Shown in pieces: positions 16,254-25,900 of a DNA stretch of 42,134 nt (position 1 is the stretch's first letter; every line of letters begins with the position of its first letter). Below the pieces are notes generated by a model that was not told the DNA's origin, made no database searches, and saw only the letters and a list, made by a program, of their open reading frames with translations. Position numbers and translations under genes: made by a program. Source of the stretch: Bacteroidales bacterium UBA5382 (GTDB lineage: Bacteria; Bacteroidota; Bacteroidia; Bacteroidales; Dysgonomonadaceae); NCBI GenBank assembly GCA_002409745.1, contig DHOU01000026.1, positions 1-42,134 of the forward strand, in the 5' to 3' direction.

Positions 16254-16347
16254 GCATACTTTGCACAGGTGCCGGTTTTTCTTTGCACGCAATGGGGACG
16301 GTTCCTGAAACGGTCTTTCTCATTTTATATACGTGGTTTGCGGATGA

Positions 16348-17388
16348 TTATTCTTTTTGTCGGGTAGCGAGGTGTTCTTGTCGGATGCTCTCTTCCTTTT
16401 TTAATTTGCGGCGCGCAATAGCGGTGACGATCATCAATTGGAACGCATGATAAAACATGATGGGAAGCAAAATAACGCCGACACCGGCAAATCCCGAAAA
16501 AATGACTTTCGACATGGCGGTGCCGTGTACCAGCGACTTTTTAGAGCCGCAGAACTGTGCGGTAACCGTATCGGCATAATTGAACTTCAGGAGTTTGGTC
16601 ATGAACGAAACAAATGTGTATACGATGAAAAATAAGGCAATCATCCCTATGCCGGTAAATAGTAAGGTCGAAGCCGGAAGCCCATCGAATATCCGTTCGT
16701 GAAACGATTCGCAAAAGGACGTATAGATAATCAGCAGGATCACGGTCTGATCGAACAGCCGGAGTTGCTTATTATGCCGCTCGGCGAACTTACCCCACTT
16801 CCGGTTCAGGAACATGCCCAGTGCTACGGGCAGCAAAATTTGAAGCGAGAGTTTAACAATGATAGACGTCAGCTCGTTGGGTTCCATACCGCTCGATCCG
16901 GATAATACCAGACCCATCCAAAGGGGCGTGAGAAAGACGCCCATAAGGCTCGAAATGCTGGCATTGAAAATGGCTGCCGGGATGTTGCCCTGGGCAAGCG
17001 AAACCATCACTACCGACGAGGAAACCGTTGAAGGGAGCGCTGCCAGATAAAAAATGCCGAGCCACAGGAGTTCATTTTCATCGCCCGTAAAGAAGGGTTT
17101 CACCGCTAAAACCACCAAAGGAAAAATAATAAAGGTGGTTACATGAATTAAAATGTGCAGCCACGGGTTGGATAGCCCGACCCGGAATTTCTCTTTGCTC
17201 AATTTTAATCCGTAAAAGAAAAAGATGACCGAAATGGCGTAATTTGCGATGGACGATAGCGAGTAAGGACCGGTTCCCGATCCGATTTCGGGTTTTAACC
17301 AAGCCGCGAATACGGCTAAAATCAGGAGAGAAAGAAAACGGTCTATTCCTATTCTCGATAACGCATCGTTAAAGCGTGAAAAATTCAT
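16348..17388 (-). CDS. Bile acid:sodium symporter-like transporter (SBF-like, YfeH type)
   Basis: This is a 346-residue inner-membrane protein with about ten hydrophobic helices. The sequence AYSVIFFFYGLKLS-like element (here AISVIFFFYGLKLS, near residue 52), PSTVSSSVVMVSLAQGN and NASISSLMGVFLTPL are typical of the PF13593 SBF-like family related to bile-acid sodium symporters and the E. coli YfeH protein. A second conserved block is FCGSKKSLVHGTAMSKVIF near residue 280. The substrate is unknown; Bacteroidota members need not transport bile acids. A good promoter lies upstream on the minus strand (17424-17455). The gene stands alone, divergent from the TonB receptor. Confidence 0.88.
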   Translation of the reverse strand: MNFSRFNDALSRIGIDRFLSLLILAVFAAWLKPEIGSGTGPYSLSSIANYAISVIFFFYGLKLSKEKFRVGLSNPWLHILIHVTTFIIFPLVVLAVKPFFTGDENELLWLGIFYLAALPSTVSSSVVMVSLAQGNIPAAIFNASISSLMGVFLTPLWMGLVLSGSSGMEPNELTSIIVKLSLQILLPVALGMFLNRKWGKFAERHNKQLRLFDQTVILLIIYTSFCESFHERIFDGLPASTLLFTGIGMIALFFIVYTFVSFMTKLLKFNYADTVTAQFCGSKKSLVHGTAMSKVIFSGFAGVGVILLPIMFYHAFQLMIVTAIARRKLKKEESIRQEHLATRQKE

Positions 17389-17423
17389 ATTGTTCTTTTA
17401 ATCTGCTTGCTGTAAAAGCGACC

Positions 17424-17455
17424 CAAAGGTAAGGCAATTCTAAAACGAGGGCAAG
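17424..17455 (-). promoter_or_regulatory. Promoter of the SBF-like transporter gene
   Basis: On the minus strand CTTG (17452-17455), a 20-base spacer and TACCTTTG (17424-17431) lie 35 bases ahead of the start codon. The -7 box is a full match. Confidence 0.6.
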
Positions 17456-17611
17456 AAAAGGGCTGGATTTTAAAGATTTTTGACGGTTTCACTCTTTCTG
17501 CCGGCGCTGCGGGTCGGCAAGCAGAAGAAAAACAAACCAAGGAAAAAGTGTTTTTTATCCGTTTTGCTTGCAGGGATTTTACGGATGCGGCATCTATGGA
17601 AGAAAAGACAT

Positions 17612-20098
17612 ATGAACAAGCTAATTATTTTAAGTGCGGTATGTTTGTTGTTTTCCGTTACGCCTCGGGCCGTTGCGCAACGTTATACCGTCAGCGGGTA
17701 CGTCACCGACCGCGCAAACGGCGAGACCTTGCTATCGGCTGCGGTTTTCGATGCCGTTTCGTCGCAAGGCAGCGTCACAAACAATTACGGATACTATTCG
17801 CTGACCCTTCCTGCCGGGGAGGTGTCGCTCGAATATTCGTATGTCGGCTATCGGGCCGAAAAACATACCTTCTCGCTCCGGAGCGACACGGTACTGAATA
17901 TTCGTCTCGAACTCGATAATGAGTTGCAGGAAATCACCGTCGTCGGCAACCGTTCCGAAACGGGAGTCCGCGGCTCGCAAATGAGCGCCGTGGAAGTGCC
18001 GATCACGCAAATCAAAAATATCCCCACGCTCTTCGGCGAGAACGACCTCATCAAGGCCTTGCAACTGCTGCCGGGCGTGCAATCGGGCACCGAGGGGTCG
18101 GCCGGTATGTATGTCCGCGGCGGCGGTCCCGACGAAAACCTGCTCTTGCTCGACGGAGTGCCGTTATATAATGTAAACCACATGCTTGGCTTCTTTTCGG
18201 TGTTCAATAGCGATGCGTTGAAGAATGTAACGCTATACAAGGGCAGCTTTCCGGCGCGTTTCGGCGGAAGGCTCTCTTCCATCGTAGATGTGCGCATGAA
18301 AGACGGTGACGACAAAAAAATTCGCGGCACGGCAAGCATCGGGCTTATTGCTTCGAAAATCCAGTTGGAAGGCCCCATCATCAAAGAAAAAACCACCTTC
18401 AATATATCCGCCCGCCGTACTTATATCGATGTGCTCGCGCAGCCGGCGCTATGGTTGCTGTCGAGTGAGGAAGATACGAAAGTTAGCGGTGCGGGCTATT
18501 TCTTTTACGATGTGAATGCAAAGTTTACGCATAAGATTTCGGAACGCGATAAGTTATACCTGAGTACTTATTTGGGTGATGATGTCATCTATCTGAAGGC
18601 CAAAACCAGAGATTCGTATACCGCTTATTCCGGCGATTCGTCCGATCCGTACGCAAATCAGGGCATAGAGGAGTCGAAACAATATATGAAGGTCGATTGG
18701 GATTGGGGCAATGCGATTGCCGCCCTTCGATGGAATCATATCGTGAACAATAAGCTGTTTATGAATGCGACCGCTTCGTTTACGCGTTACCGCTCGTCGT
18801 TGGGATTATCGCAGGAAGAAGTCGTGAAAAATGATGCTAAGCCCGATGCCGGTCAGAAGAACGAATCGGGACTGAAGTATAATTCGGGTATCCGTGACTG
18901 GACATTGAAAGCCGATTTCGATTATACGCCCAATACCCACCACGATGTTAAGTTCGGAGCGGCATACACCTATCACACGTTTACGCCGGATGTCACTGCC
19001 GTAAAGATAAAAGATGATGAATTTGTAGACGAAAATATCGATACGGTAGTGGGAAGCCCTCGGGTATATGCCCACGAAACGGCTGCCTATGCCGAGGATA
19101 ATGTGTCGTTGGGACGCCGGTTGAAGGCTAATCTCGGTTTGCATTTCTCCTCGTTTCATGTGCAAAAACGACATTACTACTCGTTGCAGCCGAGAGTAGG
19201 GATGCGCGTGCTGCTCAATGATAACCTGTCGGTAAAAGCCGGATATGCGTATATGAACCAGTATATTCACATGCTGTCGAATAACACCGTCAGTTTTCCC
19301 ACGGATTTATGGGTGCCGGCAACCGATAAAATCCGCCCCATGCGTTCGCATCAGTATTCGGCCGGTGTGTTCTATGCATTGAAAAACATCGCCGACTTTT
19401 CGGTCGAAGGCTATTACAAGACGATGGAAAATCTGCTCGAATACAAAGACGGAGCCTCGTTTATGGGGGCTTCGACCAATTGGGAAGAAAAGGTGAGCAT
19501 GGGGCGCGGCATTGCTTACGGCGTGGAGCTGTTGGCCCAGCGCTCGTTTGGGAACACCACGGGTTGGATCGGCTATACGTGGTCGAAAGCCGACCGTATT
19601 TTCGATCAGCCGGGCAATATGCTCAACAACGGGCGCCGCTTTCCGGCCAAGTACGATCGCCGGCACGATATCAACGTGACCGCCATGCACAAGTTCTCCG
19701 ACAAAATCGACGTGTCGGCTTCATGGGTGTTCAGCACGGGAAATGCCGCCACCTTCGGCTTTCACGAATATGCCGCCGCCGATTCGCCCAGCTACGATTA
19801 TTCCGGGTACGCTTCAAACAAACACACGTACATCGAGGGCCGCAACAACTTCCGCTATAATAGTTATCACCGCCTCGACTTGGGCGTTAACTTTCATAAA
19901 AAGACCCGCCGCGGCCACTTGCGTACATGGAACATCAGCATCTATAATGTATATAATCAAATGAATCCGTTTTACGTGTACGTGTCGAGCGAGTATGTTT
20001 TCGATCCGAAGACGCAACAGTATCGCGATAAAAATGTGTTGAAACAAGCCACGCTATTCCCCATTATACCTTCCGTTAGTTATACGATTAAATTTTAA
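17612..20098 (+). CDS. TonB-dependent outer-membrane receptor with carboxypeptidase-like domain
   Basis: This is an 828-residue protein from the ATG at 17612, chosen because it gives a clean signal peptide (MNKLIILSAVCLLFSVTPRAVAQ); an upstream extension would be basic and non-coding in character. A carboxypeptidase-like regulatory beta domain follows (YTVSGYVTDRANGETLLSAA, residues 24-110). The plug has LLPGVQSGTEGSAGMYVRGG and LLLLDGVPLYNVNHMLGFF with RFGGRLSSIVDV. The remainder is a beta-barrel ending in SVSYTIKF with a terminal aromatic residue. It imports an unknown substrate across the outer membrane with TonB-ExbBD energy. The DUF4249 gene follows after four bases, a frequent pairing distinct from SusC/SusD. 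Confidence 0.93.
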   Translation: MNKLIILSAVCLLFSVTPRAVAQRYTVSGYVTDRANGETLLSAAVFDAVSSQGSVTNNYGYYSLTLPAGEVSLEYSYVGYRAEKHTFSLRSDTVLNIRLELDNELQEITVVGNRSETGVRGSQMSAVEVPITQIKNIPTLFGENDLIKALQLLPGVQSGTEGSAGMYVRGGGPDENLLLLDGVPLYNVNHMLGFFSVFNSDALKNVTLYKGSFPARFGGRLSSIVDVRMKDGDDKKIRGTASIGLIASKIQLEGPIIKEKTTFNISARRTYIDVLAQPALWLLSSEEDTKVSGAGYFFYDVNAKFTHKISERDKLYLSTYLGDDVIYLKAKTRDSYTAYSGDSSDPYANQGIEESKQYMKVDWDWGNAIAALRWNHIVNNKLFMNATASFTRYRSSLGLSQEEVVKNDAKPDAGQKNESGLKYNSGIRDWTLKADFDYTPNTHHDVKFGAAYTYHTFTPDVTAVKIKDDEFVDENIDTVVGSPRVYAHETAAYAEDNVSLGRRLKANLGLHFSSFHVQKRHYYSLQPRVGMRVLLNDNLSVKAGYAYMNQYIHMLSNNTVSFPTDLWVPATDKIRPMRSHQYSAGVFYALKNIADFSVEGYYKTMENLLEYKDGASFMGASTNWEEKVSMGRGIAYGVELLAQRSFGNTTGWIGYTWSKADRIFDQPGNMLNNGRRFPAKYDRRHDINVTAMHKFSDKIDVSASWVFSTGNAATFGFHEYAAADSPSYDYSGYASNKHTYIEGRNNFRYNSYHRLDLGVNFHKKTRRGHLRTWNISIYNVYNQMNPFYVYVSSEYVFDPKTQQYRDKNVLKQATLFPIIPSVSYTIKF

Positions 20099-20102
20099 GA
20101 AA

Positions 20103-21236
20103 ATGAAACGAACTGTCATTGCTTTCGTATTTTTATTGACCGCCTTGTGTTGGATATCGTGCGAAAAAGATATCGAATTTAAAGGCGAAATCACCGATCC
20201 TTTTTTGGTGATGAACGGATTTTTGAGCTCCGACTCGGCTGTGTCGGTACATCTGTCGCAAAGCCGTTTTGTGTTGAACGGATATTATTCCGATACGCTG
20301 GCAGCGGTCGAGAATGCAACGGTGAGCCTGTACGTGAATGAGGTGTTGAAAGAGAAACTCGCGCACGTTTCGCAGGGCATATATCGCGGTTCCTATCTTC
20401 CCCGTCCGCTCGACCGCATACGCGTGGAAGCCGAAGCGGCGGGTTTCGATGCGATTCTGGCGGAGACGCTCATTCCCAAAGGCCCCGATGTCACCACCGT
20501 CGATTCGGTCATCACGATTACGGAGTCGGAAAAATTCACACCGTATTACGCGTATGGCGGTGAGGAAGGAATGGAGTATGAAACAACCTCTTGGAATGCC
20601 AAACTGCAATTAAAATTATCCGATCGGGGCGGTGAAGAGAATTATTATTTTATTAAAGTAAAGAAAAACACCTGTTACCAAGACGGAACGCGTTATTCGT
20701 GGCCGGTAAATATCGATTATGAAGAATTGTTGAAAAATAACCCGTCGGGCAATGCCGATTTTCTCGAGGAACTTATATTTGACGGCGATTCGGGGTGGGG
20801 CGATAACGTATTTAATGATCTTTTCATCGACGGAAAATCGCTTCTCTTCGATTTCGAATTCTCCGGCGCCATCGAGATGAGAAAATACAAAGACGGAAAA
20901 CCCGTGGAGGAAGAAGAAACCGACGAAGAGGTCACGGAGGAGTATCAGGTGATCATAGCGGAAGTGTCGAAAGATTTCTATCGATATGTGGTATCGGCGA
21001 ATAAGGCCGATAATGCCGACGGGAATATACTGGTAGAGCCGGTGCAGATTTATAATAATGTGGAAAACGGCATCGGCATCCTGGCGGGATACCGTTCCCA
21101 TACGGTTTCGTTACGGTATATGAGAAAGCCGAACATCTATGATGATAACGGCCAGTATGCTTATCCTCCGACTGCTTCTCGTCATTCAACAAGAACGAAT
21201 ACACGCCCGGCAAAGACAAATATGCGTTCCCGCTGA
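20103..21236 (+). CDS. DUF4249 lipoprotein, partner of the TonB receptor; C-terminus probably altered
   Basis: This is a 377-residue predicted lipoprotein: signal peptide with lipobox LCWISCEK (Cys20), then the DUF4249 features FLVMNGFLSSDSAVSVHLSQSR, VENATVSLYVNEVLK and, near the end, VSKDFYRYVVSANKAD and EPVQIYNNVENGIGILAGY. DUF4249 proteins are outer-membrane lipoproteins encoded beside TonB receptors, and probably help capture the ligand. The last 25 residues (from about PPTASRHSTRTN) are basic and low-complexity, whereas another frame over the same bases (21173-21238) reads CFSSFNKNEYTPGKDKYAF and PLTN, which looks like real protein. A one-base deletion near 21170 is the simplest explanation. 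The tandem array starts 11 bases after the stop codon. Confidence 0.85.
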   Translation: MKRTVIAFVFLLTALCWISCEKDIEFKGEITDPFLVMNGFLSSDSAVSVHLSQSRFVLNGYYSDTLAAVENATVSLYVNEVLKEKLAHVSQGIYRGSYLPRPLDRIRVEAEAAGFDAILAETLIPKGPDVTTVDSVITITESEKFTPYYAYGGEEGMEYETTSWNAKLQLKLSDRGGEENYYFIKVKKNTCYQDGTRYSWPVNIDYEELLKNNPSGNADFLEELIFDGDSGWGDNVFNDLFIDGKSLLFDFEFSGAIEMRKYKDGKPVEEEETDEEVTEEYQVIIAEVSKDFYRYVVSANKADNADGNILVEPVQIYNNVENGIGILAGYRSHTVSLRYMRKPNIYDDNGQYAYPPTASRHSTRTNTRPAKTNMRSR

Positions 21237-21246
21237 CTAATATGCG

Positions 21247-21658
21247 TCTCCGGCGGCTTTGCATCGGTCTCCGCGCACTTCGAACGCTCCCCGGCGACTT
21301 CGCATCGGTCTCCGCGTACTTCGAATGATCTCCGGCGACTTTGTATCGGTCTCCGCGCACTTCGAATGATCTCCGGCGACTTCGCATCGGTCTCCGCGTA
21401 CTTCGAATGATCTCCGGCGACTTTGTATCGGTCTCCGCAGACTTCGAATGACCCTCCGGCGACTTTGCATCGGTCTCCGCGTACTTCGAATGATCTCCGG
21501 CGACTTTGCATCGGTCTCCGCGTACTTCGAATGATCCCCGGTGACTTTGTATCGGTCTCCGCAGACTTCGAATGACTCTCCGGCGACTTCGCATCGGTCT
21601 CCGCAGACTTCGAACGATCCCCGGTGACTTTGTATCGCTCTCCTCACGCTTCGAACGA
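21247..21658. repeat. Ten-unit 41/42-bp tandem repeat array
   Basis: About ten head-to-tail units fill 412 bases. Most are 41 bases and three (including those starting CTCCCCGG, CCCTCCGG and CTCTCCGG) are 42. Each unit is itself two related halves of 20-21 bases, TCTCCGGCGACTTTGCATCGG and TCTCCGCGTACTTCGAATGA. Variation is mostly at a few positions (GCAT/GTAT in the first half; GCGTAC/GCGCAC/GCAGAC in the second), and the last unit is most degenerate. Each typical unit holds the palindrome TTCGAA. The plus strand has a TGA per unit; the minus strand is open in all three frames, but I do not consider those frames genes. The rest of 21237-21833 holds the carA promoter and no other gene. Confidence 0.92.
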
Positions 21659-21756
21659 CCTCCCTCCCTGAAGCTGCAAAAAAAGAGTCGTTCCCCTCAA
21701 CTTAAATCCATGTCTTGTAAAAGTTTCTCTTCTACGAAAAAACTTTTCGACAACTC

Positions 21757-21786
21757 TTTCAAAACCCGGATTTTTTTCTACCTTTG
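21757..21786 (+). promoter_or_regulatory. Promoter of carA
   Basis: TTTC (21757-21760) and TACCTTTG (21779-21786) are separated by 18 bases. The -7 box is a full match and lies 47 bases before the carA start codon. Confidence 0.55.
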
Positions 21787-21833
21787 TGTTCTAATATCAG
21801 ACAATATCAACTCAATATAACTAAATACGCACT

Positions 21834-22904
21834 ATGTATACTGACAAAGCGGTGCGGTTGGTCCTCGAAAACGGCATGGTTTTTCAAGGACGATCGTTTG
21901 GCGCCGAAAAGATGACATCGGGAGAAGTGGTTTTTAATACGGCAATGGTCGGCTATCCCGAAAATTTAACAGACCCGTCTTACGAAGGACAAATCCTCAC
22001 TCTTACGTATCCCATCATCGGAAATTACGGTGTTCCTGCAAACAATCAGGTCGACGGAATTTCCGATTTTTTTGAGTCGGAGCGCATTCATGTGAACGGG
22101 CTCATCGTTCAGGAGTATTCCCGCGAATACTCGCACTGGAATGCCGTCAAAAGTCTCGATGAATGGCTCCGGGAAGAGAATGTCCCCGGAATATACGGTA
22201 TCGATACGCGTATGCTCACCAAGGTGCTTCGCGAAAAGGGCTCGATGTTGGGCAAAATTGTCTATGACGATGCGGATGATATTCCGTATTACGATCCGGA
22301 GAGCGAAAATTTGGTCGATAAAGTATCTTGCAAGCAAATAATCGAATATAAGCAGGGTGAGAAGAAGGTCGTGTTGGTCGATTGCGGTGTGAAACATAAT
22401 ATTATCCGCCAATTGTTGTCGAAAAATCTGCATCTGATCCGCGTGCCGTGGGATTACGACTTTAGCGGCATCGATTACGACGGGTTGTTTATTACGAACG
22501 GCCCCGGTAGTCCCGACTATTGCGGTGCCACCGTCGAGCACCTCCGGAAGGCGATGGCGGGCGACAAGCCGATCTTCGGTATCTGCATGGGCAACCAGTT
22601 GCTGGCTAAAGCGGCCGGAGCCAAGGTGTACAAACTCAAGTACGGTCATCGCGGCGCTAACCAACCCGTGCGCAAGGCCGGTACCAATACCTGTTATGTG
22701 ACTTCACAGAATCATGGTTACGCGGTCGACGATAAAACGCTCGACGGTGATTGGCTTCCTTATTTTGTGAATATGAACGACGCAACCAACGAAGGTATCC
22801 GCCATCTATCGAAACCATTTTTTTCGGTACAGTTTCATCCGGAAGCGGCCGCCGGGCCTACCGACACGGAGTTTTTCTTTGATGATTTTGTAAAACTGCT
22901 CTGA
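21834..22904 (+). CDS. carA: Carbamoyl-phosphate synthase small (glutaminase) subunit
   Basis: This is a 356-residue subunit that hydrolyses glutamine and channels ammonia to CarB for carbamoyl phosphate, the precursor of pyrimidines and arginine. The N-terminal CPSase small-chain domain has SGEVVFNTAMVGYPENLTDP. The class-I glutamine amidotransferase domain has nucleophile Cys251 in FGICMGNQLLAKAAG and the His335/Glu337 pair in FHPEAAAGPTD, with TNGPGSPDY forming the oxyanion region. Length is slightly shorter than E. coli CarA (382). carB follows after a 54-base spacer filled by a heptanucleotide repeat, so the two are expected to be co-transcribed. Confidence 0.97.
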   Translation: MYTDKAVRLVLENGMVFQGRSFGAEKMTSGEVVFNTAMVGYPENLTDPSYEGQILTLTYPIIGNYGVPANNQVDGISDFFESERIHVNGLIVQEYSREYSHWNAVKSLDEWLREENVPGIYGIDTRMLTKVLREKGSMLGKIVYDDADDIPYYDPESENLVDKVSCKQIIEYKQGEKKVVLVDCGVKHNIIRQLLSKNLHLIRVPWDYDFSGIDYDGLFITNGPGSPDYCGATVEHLRKAMAGDKPIFGICMGNQLLAKAAGAKVYKLKYGHRGANQPVRKAGTNTCYVTSQNHGYAVDDKTLDGDWLPYFVNMNDATNEGIRHLSKPFFSVQFHPEAAAGPTDTEFFFDDFVKLL

Positions 22905-22905
22905 A

Positions 22906-22948
22906 AGACATTAGACATTAGACATTAGACATTAGACATTTAGACATT
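22906..22948. repeat. Heptanucleotide tandem repeat in the carA-carB spacer
   Basis: Six copies of AGACATT fill the spacer, with a single extra T between copies five and six and a partial copy (AGACAC) just before the carB start region. The tract starts two bases after the carA stop codon and ends about 10 bases before the carB ATG. Confidence 0.9.
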
Positions 22949-22958
22949 AGACACAGAA

Positions 22959-25900
22959 ATGAAGAAAGATATAAAAAAAGTGCTCATCCTCGGATCGGGC
23001 GCATTGAAGATAGGCGAAGCCGGCGAGTTTGATTATTCCGGTTCGCAGGCATTGAAAGCTTTGCGCGAGGAGGGGGTGGAAACCATTCTGATTAACCCGA
23101 ATATCGCGACGGTGCAGACATCGGAAGAATCGGCCGACAAAATTTACTTCTTGCCCGTCACGCCTTATTTCGTGGAGAAGGTCATTGCCAAGGAACGTCC
23201 CGAAGGCATCCTGTTGGCTTTCGGAGGACAGACGGCGCTCAACTGTGGGGTCCGGTTGCACACTTCGGGAGTACTCGAAAAATATGGCGTGCAGGTGCTT
23301 GGTACGCCCGTGCAGGCGATTATGGATACGGAAGACCGCGAACTCTTCGTGAAAAAGCTCGATGAAATAGGGGTGAAAACGATCAGGAGCATGGCGGTCG
23401 AAACGCTCGATGATGCCCTGAAAGCGGCCGAAGGATTGAGGTACCCCATCATCGTGCGGGCGGCTTATGCGCTCGGTGGGATGGGATCGGGATTCTGCGA
23501 TAATCCGGCCGAACTGAAAGTGCTCGCCGAAAAAGCGTTTGCTTATTCGCCTCAGTTGCTGATCGAAAAATCGTTGAAGGGCTGGAAAGAAATCGAATAT
23601 GAAGTCGTACGTGACGCCTACGACAATTGCATTACGGTGTGTAATATGGAAAACTTCGATCCGCTCGGAATCCATACCGGCGAGAGTATCGTGGTGGCTC
23701 CTTCGCAAACATTGACGAATTCCGAGTTTCACAAGTTGCGCCGCCTGTCCATCGCTATCGTCCGGCATATCGGTATTGTAGGGGAATGTAATGTGCAGTT
23801 TGCCTTCGATCCCGAATCGGAAGATTACCGTGTAATCGAAGTCAACGCGCGCTTGAGCCGTTCGTCGGCATTAGCTTCGAAAGCTACCGGCTATCCGCTT
23901 GCATTTGTCGCCGCCAAGCTCGGATTGGGATACGGGTTGTTCGATCTCAAAAACTCCGTAACCAAGTCCACGAGTGCTTTCTTCGAACCGGCTCTCGACT
24001 ACATTGTCGTAAAGATTCCCCGCTGGGATCTGGGCAAATTCACCGGCGTATCGAAAGAGATCGGTTCGAGTATGAAATCGGTGGGCGAAATCATGGCGAT
24101 CGGGCGTACGTTTGAAGAAACCATCCAAAAAGGCTTGCGAATGGTAGGGTTAGGCATGCATGGTTTTGTGGAAAACAAAGAGTTGCAGATCGAAAATATC
24201 GATAAAGCGTTGCGCGAGCCCACCGATCAGCGGATATTTGTCGTCAGCAAGGCTTTCCGCAAGGGATATACCGTCGATCAGATTCATGAGTTGACGAAAA
24301 TCGACAAATGGTTCCTCGAAAAACTCTATAATATCATCGAGACGGCCGAGGCGCTTGAAAAACAGGCTCCCGGATCACTCGATTTTGAAAGCGGGTCGAA
24401 TCCCGGCTTCGATGAACTGTTGAAAACGGCGAAACAGCAAGGCTTTTCCGATTTCCAAATCGCCCGCGCTTTGTGGAAGGAGGATGCCGACGAAAACAAC
24501 CAGGCCGCCGTTCGCGCTTACCGTAAAAAACGGGGTATCGTCCCCGCCGTGAAGCAGATCGACACGCTTGCGGCCGAATATCCGGCGCAGACAAATTACT
24601 TGTATCTCACCTATAATGGAGTCGAGAACGATGTCCATTACTTGGGTGACCACCGCTCGGTGATTGTACTCGGATCGGGCGCCTATCGCATCGGTTCGTC
24701 GGTCGAATTCGACTGGTGCTCGGTGAATGCTCTGAAAACGGTGCGCAAGGAGGGATACCGGTCGGTGATGATCAACTATAATCCCGAAACGGTTTCGACC
24801 GATTATGATATGTGCGACCGTCTTTATTTTGACGAGCTGACGTTTGAGCGGGTGATGGATATTATCGAACTCGAAAATCCGCATGGCATCGTCTTGTCGG
24901 TGGGAGGGCAAATTCCCAATAACTTAGCGGTGCGTCTCGACAATGCCCGCGTGAACATTCTCGGCACATCGGCCAAAAGCATCGATAATGCCGAAGACCG
25001 CCATAAGTTTTCGAGTATGCTCGACCGTCTGCATATCGATCAGCCTCGTTGGATGGAGTTGACCTCGCTTCAGGAGGTGCACGGTTTTGTCGATAAGGTG
25101 GGGTATCCGGTATTGGTGCGCCCGTCGTATGTATTGTCGGGAGCGGCCATGAACGTATGTTCGAACGACGAAGAGTTGAAAAATTTCCTTCAACTGGCGG
25201 CCGAAGTATCGCAAAAACATCCGGTTGTGGTGAGTGAGTTTATCGAGAATGCGAAAGAAATCGAGTTTGATGCGGTAGCCGATAAAGGCGAAATCGTGAC
25301 GTATGCCATTTCGGAACACGTCGAGTTTGCCGGCGTGCACTCAGGCGATGCGACCATCCAGTTCCCGCCTCAGCGATTATATGTCGAAACCGCTCGGAAA
25401 ATAAAAAAGGTGTCGCGTGAGATTGCTTGTGCATTGAATATTTCCGGACCGTTTAATATCCAGTTTTTGGCGAAGGACAATAAGATACGGGTGATAGAAT
25501 GCAACCTGCGTGCGTCGCGGTCGTTCCCCTTTGTGTCGAAAGTCCTGAAGATTAATTTCATTGAGCTGGCCACGAAAGTGATGCTCGGACTGAAGGTGGA
25601 AAAACCCCACAAAAGCGCTTTCGATTTGGACTATGTAGGAATCAAAGCCTCGCAATTCTCTTTCTCGCGCTTGCAGAAGGCCGACCCCGTGTTAGGCGTC
25701 GATATGTCGTCGACGGGGGAAGTGGGATGTCTGGGCGACAACTTTTATGAAGCGTTGCTCACGGCCATGTTGGCGGTAGGATATACCATTCCGAAGAAAA
25801 ACGTATTGTTCTCGACGGGGCCTGCCCGTTCGAAAGTCGAACTGCTGGAGTCTGCGAGGCTGCTGCATGAAAAAGGATATAACTTATTTGCGACCGGCGG

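Noticed and set aside
17496..17526. Hairpin TTCTGC/GCAGAA in the TonB receptor leader
   Set aside because: The arms are only six bases with a large mismatched interior, and there is no T tail or promoter relationship.
17612..21236. SusC/SusD polysaccharide utilisation pair
   Set aside because: The receptor is shorter than typical SusC, and its partner is a DUF4249 lipoprotein without SusD features.
20953..21647. Long minus-strand reading frames through the 41-bp array, encoding basic repeat peptides with RGD-like motifs
   Set aside because: All three minus frames are open because the 41-base unit has no minus-strand stop, and 41 is not a multiple of three, so each frame cycles through the same nonsense. 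No promoter, signal peptide or domain supports translation, and one frame runs antisense into the DUF4249 gene.
21247..21658. CRISPR array
   Set aside because: Units are contiguous variants of one sequence with no unique spacers and no cas genes nearby.
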